Under the pieces are notes generated by a model. It made no database searches. It was not told the DNA's origin and saw only the letters and a list, made by a program, of their open reading frames with translations. This document shows, piece after piece, positions 1-7,698 of a DNA stretch of 24,832 nucleotides. The translations under genes were made by a program, and so were the position numbers. Source of the DNA: Methanobacteriota archaeon (lineage in GTDB: Archaea > Halobacteriota > Methanomicrobia > Methanomicrobiales > Methanomicrobiaceae); assembly GCA_023396365.1 (NCBI GenBank), contig JAEWWL010000034.1, positions 1-24,832 on the forward strand. Direction: 5' to 3'. How positions within the stretch are numbered: position 1 is the first letter of the stretch; every line of letters starts with the position of its first letter.

Positions 1-141
1 TTTTTTTTTATTCTCCATATTCAAATCTATAATTTAAAAGGACAGTCTAAGAATAATAAAAAAATTGAATTCTTTTTGGCAGTTTAAAAGAGGCTTTTAT
101 CAAATCCTGATAAATATCAAAAAAATAAATACATATAGCAA

Positions 142-1167
142 ATGTCAGACTATGCAGCAGCAGCGGCAGTAATTCTGCTTGGTATTGCCGCATCCTATGC
201 GGTAAGCAGGCTTTTTTCCTGGCTTGGGAAAAAAGCAGATAAAACAGAGTCAAAGCTGGATGATATTCTTATCCTGTCTCTTGAAAAGCCAGTAATAATA
301 GGTATTCTTGCAGCAGTGGTTTACATTGCACTTCAGAATATCTCCCTGCCATCCTCTTATGAATGGCTGCTTGAGGGAAAATACTTCAATACGATTCTGA
401 TTCTTCTTGGGACATGGATTTTTTCAACTTTTGCCCAGAGCTTCATCGGACTATACGGACGCTGGATATCTGATCAGACCGAAAGCAAAATGGACGATAA
501 AATAATCGATGTTCTGGAGGTTTCAGCAAAATACATAATCTGGTTTGTCGCTTTCCTGCAAATTCTTAGTTATCTTGAAATTGACATAACACCCCTTATT
601 GCAGCAGGAGGAGTTGTCGGAATCGCAGTCGCACTTGCTGCACAGGACCTTATCTCAAACTTTTTCGGTGGAGCTTTAATTGTAATTGACAAGCCATTTA
701 AAATCGGCGACAGAATTTTAATCGATGGAAATCTTGGAGATGTAGTGTCTGTCGGTCCGCGTTCAACAAGGCTTCAGACTCTTGACTACCAGCTTCTGAC
801 AATTCCAAACTCAAAAATTTCAAACACAATAATCACCAACTACGCAATGCCTGATGTAAAGCTAAAAGTCAGAATACCTGTATCTGTTGCATACGGAACT
901 GATATTCAAAAAGTCAGGGAAATTCTATATGAAATTGCAAACAGGGCGGCACAAAATTATGATTATATCCTCTCAGATCCAAAACCAACCGTATATTTCC
1001 TTGAATTCGGCGACTCAAGCTTAAATTTCATGATGGTGATGTGGGCAGGCAGATTCAATGTATCCTGGGAGATAAAAGACGTCATAAACACAGAGATTGA
1101 CAGAAGGTTTGCAGAAGAAGGAATTGAAATTCCCTTCCCGCAGATGGATGTCCATGTGAGAAACTAA
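142..1167 (+). CDS. MscS-family mechanosensitive ion channel
   Basis: Small-conductance mechanosensitive channel homologue, expected in the cytoplasmic membrane as a homo-oligomer that releases solutes on hypo-osmotic shock (family knowledge). The 341 residues show membrane segments at about 5-25, 50-66, 82-105 and 130-146. The pore-lining helix follows at about 152-177, rich in Gly and Ala, and leads into the conserved stretch ISNFFGGALIVIDKPFKIGD. A soluble beta domain (about 185-250) with TIPNSKISN and an alpha/beta C-terminal domain complete the usual layout. The ATG has no clear Shine-Dalgarno; an A/T box near 111-118 lies about 26 nt upstream of it, consistent with a leaderless transcript. 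It is convergent with the methyltransferase gene across a T-rich spacer. The family call is secure; ion selectivity cannot be read from the sequence. Confidence 0.95.
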   Translation: MSDYAAAAAVILLGIAASYAVSRLFSWLGKKADKTESKLDDILILSLEKPVIIGILAAVVYIALQNISLPSSYEWLLEGKYFNTILILLGTWIFSTFAQSFIGLYGRWISDQTESKMDDKIIDVLEVSAKYIIWFVAFLQILSYLEIDITPLIAAGGVVGIAVALAAQDLISNFFGGALIVIDKPFKIGDRILIDGNLGDVVSVGPRSTRLQTLDYQLLTIPNSKISNTIITNYAMPDVKLKVRIPVSVAYGTDIQKVREILYEIANRAAQNYDYILSDPKPTVYFLEFGDSSLNFMMVMWAGRFNVSWEIKDVINTEIDRRFAEEGIEIPFPQMDVHVRN

Positions 1168-1176
1168 TAAATTACT

Positions 1177-1239
1177 CAATAAAATATTTTTTTCATTTTT
1201 TTAATTCAGTTCATAATAATTTTTTTAATTTTAAAAATT
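1177..1239. terminator. T-rich/A-rich spacer between convergent genes
   Basis: This short gap between the MscS and methyltransferase stops holds several runs of T on the plus strand and of A that read as T on the minus strand. Archaeal transcription commonly ends at oligo-T tracts without a strong hairpin, so this probably terminates both genes. The call rests on base composition only. Confidence 0.45.
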
Positions 1240-1941
1240 TTAAATTAAAAATTCCACAACAGCCTCTCTTTCCCTGATAATTTCAACTGAAAATTCCTTT
1301 TTTTTCCGGAGAATCACCCAGAACCCGGAATCGTCCTTTAATATTTCATAGGGAATCTCTTCATTTTCAAGTGCTTTTACAATTCTGATTCTTTTTTTAA
1401 TTGTCTCCTCTTTCCCTTTCTTCTCACTTTTTCTCCATTCCGGATACTCTTTTTCCATTCTTTTTATGATTTCATCCTCTATTCTGGTGCTGCCAAAACC
1501 GCCGCCGATGAATGCGATGCCTCCGGGTATTAAGACACGCAAAATTTCAGCAAATGCTTTGCCCAAATCCTCCCAGAAGAATATAGAGCCGCGGCTTACA
1601 ACCAAATCCGCGTAATTTTTTTCAAACGGCATCTGCATGACATCGCCTAAAACAAAACGGCATCTGTTAAGCAGATTTTCTGATTCAAGATTGCGTGTAC
1701 AAATCTCACCTGATTCTTTTGATAAATCCAGAAGGTCCACTGACAGAGTAGTTTTTTTTGCAAGCGAAATTCCAAGCATTCCGGGCCCGCAGCCGGCATC
1801 TATGCACTTCCCTTTAGAAATTTTTGTAACATTTATTATTTTATCAGCAATTGCAGGATAGGCATCCTTAAAAATTTCCCTTGAAATCTTATCCATCGAT
1901 TCTGCCTTTTCCTTTGGACTTTTTTCATCTCCACCTGACAT
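1240..1941 (-). CDS. Class I SAM-dependent methyltransferase
   Basis: A 233-residue Rossmann-fold methyltransferase of the UbiE/Methyltransf_11 type. The AdoMet-binding motif I is CIDAGCGPG at about 46-54. An acidic end of strand 2 follows (DLLDLS, about 69-74), then the DVMQMPF segment and a post-motif LRVLIPGGIAFIGGG. About 45 residues ahead of motif I are helical and charged. The C-terminal part is Lys/Glu rich and ends in short strands. The substrate cannot be deduced. The ATG follows AGGAAGTG at a rather long spacing; Met16 is an alternative start. It is divergent from the thioredoxin-CcdA gene across 240 nt. Confidence 0.88.
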   Translation of the reverse strand: MSGGDEKSPKEKAESMDKISREIFKDAYPAIADKIINVTKISKGKCIDAGCGPGMLGISLAKKTTLSVDLLDLSKESGEICTRNLESENLLNRCRFVLGDVMQMPFEKNYADLVVSRGSIFFWEDLGKAFAEILRVLIPGGIAFIGGGFGSTRIEDEIIKRMEKEYPEWRKSEKKGKEETIKKRIRIVKALENEEIPYEILKDDSGFWVILRKKKEFSVEIIREREAVVEFLI

Positions 1942-2069
1942 ATTTGTAATGCACTTCCTTTTTTTGGATTATTGAAAAGGAATAATCACTTTGGGGACTT
2001 AAGTTTTTTTGAGGAGTATTAGTAATTATCAGGGGCGGCAGCCTCAGAGTGAAAATATCGGCAGGATTG

Positions 2070-2082
2070 TGCCATTATGGCA
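2070..2082. promoter_or_regulatory. 13-nt perfect palindrome in a divergent intergenic region
   Basis: TGCCATTATGGCA is a perfect inverted repeat around a central T. It sits between the divergent methyltransferase and thioredoxin-CcdA genes, about 110 nt before the latter. It could be an operator for a dimeric regulator. Only the symmetry is seen; the function is inferred. Confidence 0.25.
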
Positions 2083-2181
2083 AATAAAGTAGGGCAACAG
2101 ATTTTTTAAGTAAAGGAAGCTATTTGGTTTTTCTAAAACCGTTTAATCTCTGTCAACAAATAAATATAATAATTTTAAAAG

Positions 2182-3339
2182 ATGAACTGGATGATAAGTG
2201 CTGAAAAAAAACTTTCTGCAGGTATTTTGCTATTAGCTTTTATTTTTGCCCTTGCAGCCGCTCCTGCATCTGCAGATGGGAACTTTTCAGATTCAAACAA
2301 AACTGTTCATGTTTTTTACAGCACCCACTGTTCAGCCTGCATAAGGGCCATGCCTGTAATAGAAAAAGCTGCGGCACAATTTCCCAAAGCCACTGTAAAT
2401 TATTATAATATAGATCTTTCCAAAGAAAACATGACTTTGTTTTTTGATTTCAGTGAGCATTACAACATCCCTTTTCCGTCATACCCCGTGATTTATGCCG
2501 GCGATACAATTGTGCTTGAAGGCTTTAACGCAATCAGCACAAATATTGATGAAGTTTTTTTTAGCATTGAAAACGGACTTATTCCGGATATAAATTACGA
2601 GAAAAGATGGCAGACGGCACCTGCCGGGCCCACCCCCGGATATAACGGAGCTGAATATTCAAAACCAGATCTAAACCTCTTTTTAGTTCTCTCCGCAGGC
2701 CTTCTTGACGGAGTCAACCCCTGTGCATTTGCAGTTCTAGTATTTCTTTTAATGGCGCTTACAGCCGCAGGCACAAAAAAACGTGCTGCCTTTACAGGTT
2801 TTTCATATATTGCAGGAGTATACATAATTTACATCCTCTCCGGCATAGGGATAATGAGTGTTGTTGCAGTTTCAGGGCTGTCTTTTCAATTCTCAATAAT
2901 CGCCGGGGGAGTTGCTGTTGCTGTCGGACTTATAGGAATTATGGAAGGCTTTCTCAGAAATAATTCAAAATCCCTGGGAATACCAGAGTCTTCAAAGAAA
3001 TTTATCAGTGACAAAATTAAAAAAGCATCCATCCCGGGAGCATTCGTTCTTGGAATTATTGTCGGAGTGTTTGAGCTTCCCTGCACTGGAGGAATATATC
3101 TTGCAGTCCTTGGACTTTTGTCATCTGAGATGACATTTTTTGAAGGTCTGCCATACCTGATTCTTTACAATATTATGTTTGTTATGCCGCTGATAATCAT
3201 CGTGCTGCTTGTCTTCTTTGGACTATCACCTGCAAGTGCCGATAAATTCCGTGAGGAACACAAAATAAAGCTCAAAATTGCAATAGGGACAGCTCTTGTA
3301 TTAATCGGAATTTTTGTTCTATACAGGGCCTTTGCATGA
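2182..3339 (+). CDS. Secreted thioredoxin-like domain fused to CcdA/DsbD-type membrane domain
   Basis: A 385-residue fusion. Residues 1-31 are a signal peptide ending in APASA. A thioredoxin-like domain follows with the redox motif C50-S-A-C53 in HCSACIRAMP, probably facing outside the membrane. From about 165 on comes a six-helix CcdA/DsbD-type domain whose two membrane cysteines lie in DGVNPCAFA and ELPCTGGIY. CcdA/DsbD proteins pass electrons from cytoplasmic thioredoxin across the membrane through that pair (family knowledge), so this protein likely reduces disulfides in surface or secreted proteins. In DsbD the thioredoxin domain is C-terminal; here it precedes the membrane domain. ATGs at 2182 and 2191 are both possible; a TATA-like box at 2161-2170 would place the transcript start near 2191. 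Confidence 0.9.
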   Translation: MNWMISAEKKLSAGILLLAFIFALAAAPASADGNFSDSNKTVHVFYSTHCSACIRAMPVIEKAAAQFPKATVNYYNIDLSKENMTLFFDFSEHYNIPFPSYPVIYAGDTIVLEGFNAISTNIDEVFFSIENGLIPDINYEKRWQTAPAGPTPGYNGAEYSKPDLNLFLVLSAGLLDGVNPCAFAVLVFLLMALTAAGTKKRAAFTGFSYIAGVYIIYILSGIGIMSVVAVSGLSFQFSIIAGGVAVAVGLIGIMEGFLRNNSKSLGIPESSKKFISDKIKKASIPGAFVLGIIVGVFELPCTGGIYLAVLGLLSSEMTFFEGLPYLILYNIMFVMPLIIIVLLVFFGLSPASADKFREEHKIKLKIAIGTALVLIGIFVLYRAFA

Positions 3340-3382
3340 GAAATAATTTGTCTTAAATTGATTAATTAAAAAAAATTTTAGA

Positions 3383-3691
3383 TCACAGATTTTTTTTCGC
3401 CTCTTCTATTGCATCCTCAAGTGATTTTATAAAACTGCTGCCCGCAGCTTTTGCTTTTTTTTCTATCTCCAAACGTCCCTCTTTGGTCCCGAAAAGAGTG
3501 TTGCCAAGACTGATTACACTTTCAACTGCCGTTTTAACCGACTCTGTAGTCTCTGAAATTATCCTGTCGATGTCATCCTCTGAATTTTTGCCTTCACCAC
3601 TTTTGAATTTATCATTTTCATTATTCGTATCCTCACCGGGCATATCTTCAATCCATCTTCCCTTCTCAAAATGTCCCTTCTTTTCTTCCAT
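3383..3691 (-). CDS. Small charged hypothetical protein
   Basis: A 102-residue soluble protein that I do not recognise. The start (EKKGHFEKGRWIED) resembles short proteins I associate with methanogens. Residues 15-40 are acidic and probably disordered. Residues 42-102 are predicted helical, with Ser/Thr/Val-rich and then Lys/Glu-rich faces ending in FIKSLEDAIEEAKKNL, so a short helical bundle or self-associating helix is plausible. It has no cysteine, signal peptide or membrane segment. Codon use fits the neighbouring genes, and it has its own promoter region shared divergently with the Yip1 gene at 3845. Its function is unknown. Confidence 0.7.
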   Translation of the reverse strand: MEEKKGHFEKGRWIEDMPGEDTNNENDKFKSGEGKNSEDDIDRIISETTESVKTAVESVISLGNTLFGTKEGRLEIEKKAKAAGSSFIKSLEDAIEEAKKNL

Positions 3692-3809
3692 ATTTTTCTC
3701 TTATCGCTGATATCATAAATAGATATTAGTCAAAACGAAAAATTCGCATTAAAAAGACTCATCATGAAAATAATCAGATATTTTTGGAAGAAGTCGCAAA
3801 TACATCTTG

Positions 3810-3835
3810 TATATTCATATAGTTGATTTGCAAAT
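3810..3835 (+). promoter_or_regulatory. Promoter of the first Yip1 gene, with a 10-nt palindrome
   Basis: A TATA-like box (TATATTC, 3810-3816) lies about 26 nt before a predicted start near 3839, leaving a leader of only a few nucleotides before the ATG at 3845. The perfect palindrome ATTTGCAAAT (3826-3835) covers the space between box and start, where a bound repressor would block initiation. Transcript start and operator role are inferred. Confidence 0.4.
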
Positions 3836-3844
3836 TTATTAGCA

Positions 3845-4450
3845 ATGATCAACGATTTATTTCAGAAATTTAAGGATATAACCTTAGATCCTGTAGAGGC
3901 ATTCAAAAATCTGCGTGATGAATCTCTTGGAACATCATTTGTATATTTCCTTGTAATAATTGCGGTTTACTGCATATTATCCGGAATTGTGAGCATACTA
4001 TTTATAGGATTTTTCAGCTCATTAATGCCTGGAATGAGCGCAGGAATGGTTGCAGGTTCATCTCTTGTGTTTGGAATTATCTCTATTGTCACCAGTTTTA
4101 TCTTTTCAATTATTGCGCTGATTATAGGAGCACTTGTCCTTCATATATTCGTATATCTGTTAGGCGGCAGAAAAGGGCTTGAACAGACAATCAAAGCTTC
4201 AATATACTCATGCACCCCTCTGGCACTTTTGGGCTGGATTCCATTGATAAGCATAATAGCAGTAATCTGGTCAATTGTACTTGAAGCTCTGGCAGTACGC
4301 GAACTCCATGAAATTTCAACTGCAAGAGCAGTTCTGGCAGTAATAATACCTTTGATAATAATATTTGGACTGGTTGTAGTTGCATTCATTATGTTTTTTA
4401 CAATTGTAGCAGCAAGTGTACCATTTACTGTTGAAGAAACGGTGATATAA
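3845..4450 (+). CDS. Yip1-family multi-pass membrane protein
   Basis: A 201-residue integral membrane protein of the Yip1 superfamily (the eukaryotic members act in vesicle traffic; archaeal roles are unknown). A soluble start with DPVEAFKNLRDES is followed by about five hydrophobic segments near residues 31-57, 70-100, 120-150 and 160-192. The signature core is LHIFVYLLGGRKG, then YSCTPLALLGWIPLISIIAVIW and LHEIS. It is a clear paralogue of the protein at 5718 and related to the C-terminal domain of the 587-residue protein at 19800-21563. It is likely leaderless: the ATG lacks a Shine-Dalgarno and sits just behind a TATA-like box. It is probably a single-gene unit ending in a T-rich convergent spacer. 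Confidence 0.85.
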   Translation: MINDLFQKFKDITLDPVEAFKNLRDESLGTSFVYFLVIIAVYCILSGIVSILFIGFFSSLMPGMSAGMVAGSSLVFGIISIVTSFIFSIIALIIGALVLHIFVYLLGGRKGLEQTIKASIYSCTPLALLGWIPLISIIAVIWSIVLEALAVRELHEISTARAVLAVIIPLIIIFGLVVVAFIMFFTIVAASVPFTVEETVI

Positions 4451-4482
4451 TACCAGTTTTAAAAAAAAACATTTTTAATTTT
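4451..4482. terminator. Bidirectional T-rich terminator region
   Basis: The 32 nt between the convergent stops holds an A9 run followed by T-rich sequence, giving oligo-U in transcripts from both sides. This is typical of archaeal termination, but the call is by composition only. Confidence 0.4.
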
Positions 4483-5034
4483 TCAAAAATGTATTCTTCC
4501 TCTTTCCATCAGAAATACCGCAATCAATCCTGCCGGATAAATCCAAAGTCCCAAAGATGCAGATGTTGTCTGAGGGGTGTTCTGAGGTGCTGAAACATCC
4601 CCTGTCGCATCACCATTCAGTGGCACTGTTGTCTGTGTAATTTCAGGCGAGGCTGCAGCCGTTTTTTCTGCTGATTTTGTAACAGTAAATATCTTTAAAA
4701 GATTCGAAGACGATCCAAATGAATATTCAGCATTCCTTGGAATGCTCATAGTATATTCTCCGGCCTGCCATCCCTCTGTATTTACCTCAACAGACCAGAC
4801 TCCTCCGTCCTGAATTGTAAAGGGCATTTCTGCAACCTTGTTATTTCCAACCTGAGCTTTTTTGTAGAATTCAATTTCAGAAGTAAAACCTGCAGGAAGT
4901 GTGCTTGTTCCGGAAATTGTAAAAGATTCTCCTGATTCAACAGATGAATGCGCTTCAAAATTAATTATGTAGGCCTGCGCTGACGCTGCCATAAATGCAA
5001 GCAAAAAGATAGAGAGATAAATTTTTTTTAGCAT
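4483..5034 (-). CDS. Secreted protein with beta-sandwich-like domain and C-terminal membrane anchor
   Basis: A 183-residue exported protein. Residues 1-21 form a signal peptide ending in AASAQA. Residues 22-115 are strand-rich and resemble an Ig-like or filamin-like surface domain (ESGESFTISGTSTLPAG, then VWSVEVNTEGWQAGEYTM). A Thr/Ser/Pro/Gln-rich linker (about 120-155) may be glycosylated. The tail (LGLWIYPAGLIAVFLMERGRIHF) is a hydrophobic segment followed by basic residues, so the protein is probably held on the outer face of the membrane. It lacks the PGF-like motif of the other surface proteins here. I do not recognise a specific family. There is no Shine-Dalgarno at the ATG. Confidence 0.72.
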   Translation of the reverse strand: MLKKIYLSIFLLAFMAASAQAYIINFEAHSSVESGESFTISGTSTLPAGFTSEIEFYKKAQVGNNKVAEMPFTIQDGGVWSVEVNTEGWQAGEYTMSIPRNAEYSFGSSSNLLKIFTVTKSAEKTAAASPEITQTTVPLNGDATGDVSAPQNTPQTTSASLGLWIYPAGLIAVFLMERGRIHF

Positions 5035-5250
5035 AGTAATGATTATTGTAAATTACAGTATATAATTTCCCCCTGGTTATGATGGTGATGCTGCATAGCT
5101 GAATTTTAAGCAGCTGAATTAAATTGGCCTGTTTCATAAATTTAAAATTATTAATTAAAATCAGCATATTATTAGAGAAACCAAAAATCCTGTTTTATTG
5201 AAAATAAGGTTGATAAAATTTCATTTACAGCCTTTTGGGCATGAATAATA

Positions 5251-5544
5251 TTATTCAATCCTTACTTCTACTCCGCCAAACCATCCGGCAGCAATATTGT
5301 AGATAACTGCAACTATTGCCCCGTAAATGAATCCCACGACAGCACAGCCAAAAGTCATGACAACAATTCCAACGAGGCCTGTACCAATATCAACCGCTGT
5401 TCCAAAGGCCAGGTCACTCATAAAAAAGGTTGTGATGCCACCAAATATCATATAAAGTAATCCTGCAATTAGTCCGACAACAAGACTCACTGAAGCAAAA
5501 ATTTTTGCAACAGAAAAAACCCCTACTTTCTTTATTTCCTGCAT
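5251..5544 (-). CDS. Small two-helix membrane protein (DUF3566-like)
   Basis: A 97-residue protein with a short basic start (MQEIKKVGVFSVAKI) and two long hydrophobic regions, about 12-40 and 50-85, rich in Gly and Ala. It ends with a polar WFGGVEVRIE. The GVFSVAKI opening, the Gly-rich helices and the VYNIAAGWFGGVEV-type end resemble small archaeal and actinobacterial transmembrane proteins grouped as DUF3566; this is from memory of the pattern. The function is unknown. A weak AGGAT precedes the ATG, and an A/T box (GATATAATT) lies further upstream. About 216 nt separate it from the next minus-strand gene, so co-transcription is uncertain. Confidence 0.7.
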   Translation of the reverse strand: MQEIKKVGVFSVAKIFASVSLVVGLIAGLLYMIFGGITTFFMSDLAFGTAVDIGTGLVGIVVMTFGCAVVGFIYGAIVAVIYNIAAGWFGGVEVRIE

Positions 5545-5685
5545 AATAAATCCTTAACGATAATTATATCAGAAACCAATATTATTTAAAGATGCGTACT
5601 TCTATTTTTTCAAAAAAACAGCAATTAAGAAATATTATTCTAATTTGTCTGCAAATATTGAGATTAACAGATATTGCAATAATGT

Positions 5686-5693
5686 TATATATT
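5686..5693 (+). promoter_or_regulatory. TATA box of the second Yip1 gene
   Basis: TATATATT centred near 5690 lies 26-28 nt before the ATG at 5718. That spacing predicts a leaderless transcript and decides between the two in-frame starts: an ATG at 5592 would lie upstream of this promoter. Confidence 0.55.
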
Positions 5694-5717
5694 AAATATC
5701 ATCATTTAGTTATTATC

Positions 5718-6344
5718 ATGTCATTTTCTGACAATGTCAAAGGTTTCATAGTGAAGCCAAAAGAAACATTCATCGCCTGCAGGGATGAAAGTTTCGCAAA
5801 GTCTTACCAGTATTATGTGATTCTGCTCATAATATTTACAGTTCTTTATGGTATCGTAACTATTTTAACCGGAATGAACTCATTTGCAGAAGCAACAGCA
5901 TTAATGGGAGATGTGTTTGGACCCGGTTATGGTGATGCAGTCTCTGCCTTCGGCGGATTTGCAACGGCACTGGACATCTTTTTTATTTACCTGATGTTCG
6001 TATTCGGTCTCTTTACAATCTTCATATCAGGATTTATGCTTCACTGCTTTGTCCTGATGTTTGGTGGTGAAAAAGGCTACAGACCAACACTAAAATCGAT
6101 GTTTTATGCATACACCCCGTACCTTCTGCTTGGGTGGATTCCAATTGTAAACATCATCGCCCTTATCTGGACCCTTGTTCTGCAGATAATAGGTATCAGC
6201 GTTTATCATGAAATTTCCATGAACAAAGCCATTTTAATTGTCTTGCTGCCCATAATACTCACCATTATAGGGGTTTTGCTCTTTGGTGTAGTAATCGCAT
6301 CATTCCTGTCAGGCTTAATGTCCCTTGGAGGAATTTCAGTCTGA
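5718..6344 (+). CDS. Yip1-family multi-pass membrane protein (paralogue)
   Basis: A 208-residue membrane protein paralogous to the one at 3845. Shared features in order are a Pro-Lys-Glu-Thr-Phe opening with CRDES, the LHCFVLMFGGEKGY loop, YTPYLLLGWIPIVNIIALIW, and YHEIS before the last helix. About five hydrophobic segments are visible. I chose the start at 5718 because MSFSDNVKG aligns with the paralogue's N-terminus, and a TATA box at 5686-5693 fits a leaderless start there; the 42 residues upstream look like untranslated sequence. The two copies lie within 2 kb but are separated by two minus-strand genes and have separate promoters, so they are probably an old duplication under independent control. 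The role is unknown. Confidence 0.85.
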   Translation: MSFSDNVKGFIVKPKETFIACRDESFAKSYQYYVILLIIFTVLYGIVTILTGMNSFAEATALMGDVFGPGYGDAVSAFGGFATALDIFFIYLMFVFGLFTIFISGFMLHCFVLMFGGEKGYRPTLKSMFYAYTPYLLLGWIPIVNIIALIWTLVLQIIGISVYHEISMNKAILIVLLPIILTIIGVLLFGVVIASFLSGLMSLGGISV

Positions 6345-6364
6345 ATAAATCTTCTCTTTTTGCC

Positions 6365-6391
6365 GGCAGATAATTTCTGAAATCATCTGCC
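6365..6391 (+). terminator. Hairpin downstream of the second Yip1 gene
   Basis: GGCAGAT-A-ATTT, loop CTG, AAAT-C-ATCTGCC forms an 11-bp stem with one A-C mismatch and a three-base loop. It starts 20 nt after the stop codon, and A/T-rich sequence follows. A 3'-end processing or termination signal is the likeliest role. There is no long T run directly behind it, so it may instead be a stabilising 3' structure. Confidence 0.5.
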
Positions 6392-6539
6392 TGACAGCAA
6401 ATTTAAAAAATTATTCTGAATGCTTCATTCAATTTAATATTTCAAAAATAGAAGAATCATACACAAGTTTTTAAAACGATTAAATCAATAATTCAAAATA
6501 TAATTCCCGGTTGGATTTATTCACCTATGGAGGTTTAAC

Positions 6540-7448
6540 ATGAAAAAAATTACCAGGCTGCTTTTTGCAGCTGCAATGGCATTTTTAATGCTGACGGCAA
6601 TGCCGGCATCAGCCGTAATTCTTGAAGAATACTACAGCGGTCAGATTTCAAAACTTGATGCTTCTAAAAAAACACTGACAATGCAGGTCTCTTCTGTATA
6701 TGAAGGGGAACAGTGGGTTGTTTTTGCAAAATCAGGCCTTAAAAACAATATTGTATCAGGTATAATCAGCAATCCCGACATCTTTAAGGATTTAAAGCAG
6801 GGAGATCCGATTGAGGCAGCAATACTTGGAGGTCCGGGCGGTAAATGGATTGCAGTCGGGAAGGTTGGGACAACAGGCTCAACAGAAAAACCTCTCATTG
6901 CATCATACGGCGATCCATCAAAACTTCTATCATACTTTTACCAGGGATATACTCTGACAGCCAAAACCGCACCTGACTGCAGCAGCTGTGAAGGTACAGT
7001 ATGTACAGCATCAAATGCAATGGTCAGTGTTTTTAAAAACGATGAGCTTGTAGAAACAGATGAGATGTTCCCCGGTGATTCGCATGTTTTTGGATGGAAC
7101 ACAGAATATCAGTATATCCTGAAAATTAAATTCAATTCAGGTGAAGCATCATCTGACTCCTGTCCGGGAACAGGGCCTATGTCCGGGCCGCAGGCTGTTT
7201 CAGATTTTACAATATATGATACACAAAGAAGCGCAATAACAGCAGCCGAGGTTGACATCCCGGCAGCACCGACAATGTCTTCAACACAGTCTCCGGATGA
7301 GACTGAAACATCAGAGCCTTCATCACCGGCAACTCCGGATGCTACAAAATCACCAGTACCTCAGCCGACACAGTCCGGATTTGGTTTTGAAATTATCCTT
7401 GCAGCAGGCATTATCGGATTTCTGATGTTTGCAGCAGGAAGAAAATAA
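6540..7448 (+). CDS. Secreted surface protein with PGF-CTERM-like tail
   Basis: A 302-residue exported protein with a signal peptide at 1-26 (ends MPASA). The first part (about 27-120) is strand-rich (LEEYYSGQISKLDASKKTLT). The middle holds a cysteine cluster, CSSCEGTVC at about 148-156, and a further Cys near 204, so disulfides or metal binding are possible. A Pro/Thr/Ser-rich linker (about 240-277) is followed by SGFGFEIILAAGIIGFLMFAAGRK. That is a short motif, a hydrophobic helix and a basic end like the PGF-CTERM signals processed by archaeosortases (family knowledge). The start is firm: GGAGG at 6529-6533 stands 6 nt before the ATG, and a TATA-like box is near 6499-6503. The family is not recognised. 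Confidence 0.8.
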   Translation: MKKITRLLFAAAMAFLMLTAMPASAVILEEYYSGQISKLDASKKTLTMQVSSVYEGEQWVVFAKSGLKNNIVSGIISNPDIFKDLKQGDPIEAAILGGPGGKWIAVGKVGTTGSTEKPLIASYGDPSKLLSYFYQGYTLTAKTAPDCSSCEGTVCTASNAMVSVFKNDELVETDEMFPGDSHVFGWNTEYQYILKIKFNSGEASSDSCPGTGPMSGPQAVSDFTIYDTQRSAITAAEVDIPAAPTMSSTQSPDETETSEPSSPATPDATKSPVPQPTQSGFGFEIILAAGIIGFLMFAAGRK

Positions 7449-7698
7449 TTTCAGATAATTTTTTTATTTTTTAATTGAATTTACTCATCTCTTATTTCAT
7501 CTCACGTGAATGAAAACCTGAATTATTAATTGCACTTCCAGTCTCCTATACAAAGGTGCATGCCTCATCTGCAGGTTCTGAAGAATTTAAAATTTTTTGC
7601 CGGGCAAAAACTGCCCCCAATCCGGCGGTGGAAAATACCTCCTGATAAAAACCCCTCATATTATCATTTATGGAAAAAATACTTATGAAGAATACAAA

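Noticed and set aside
1..141. Possible gene end or small RNA at the left edge (T-run at 1-9)
   Set aside because: The T-run may terminate a gene outside the window, but no coding or structured segment is visible here.
5592..5717. 42-residue N-terminal extension of the second Yip1 protein
   Set aside because: It is not matched in the paralogue and it spans the TATA box at 5686-5693, so it is upstream of the likely transcript start.
6527..6538. Three-codon ORF (ATG GAG GTT TAA) at the predicted transcript start of the 6540 gene
   Set aside because: It is formed by the Shine-Dalgarno sequence itself; a leader peptide of three codons is more likely coincidence.
7597..7698. 34-residue N-terminal extension of the AEC permease
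   Set aside because: The first membrane helix starts right after the Met at 7699; the extension is polar, unlike the family, and has no ribosome site.
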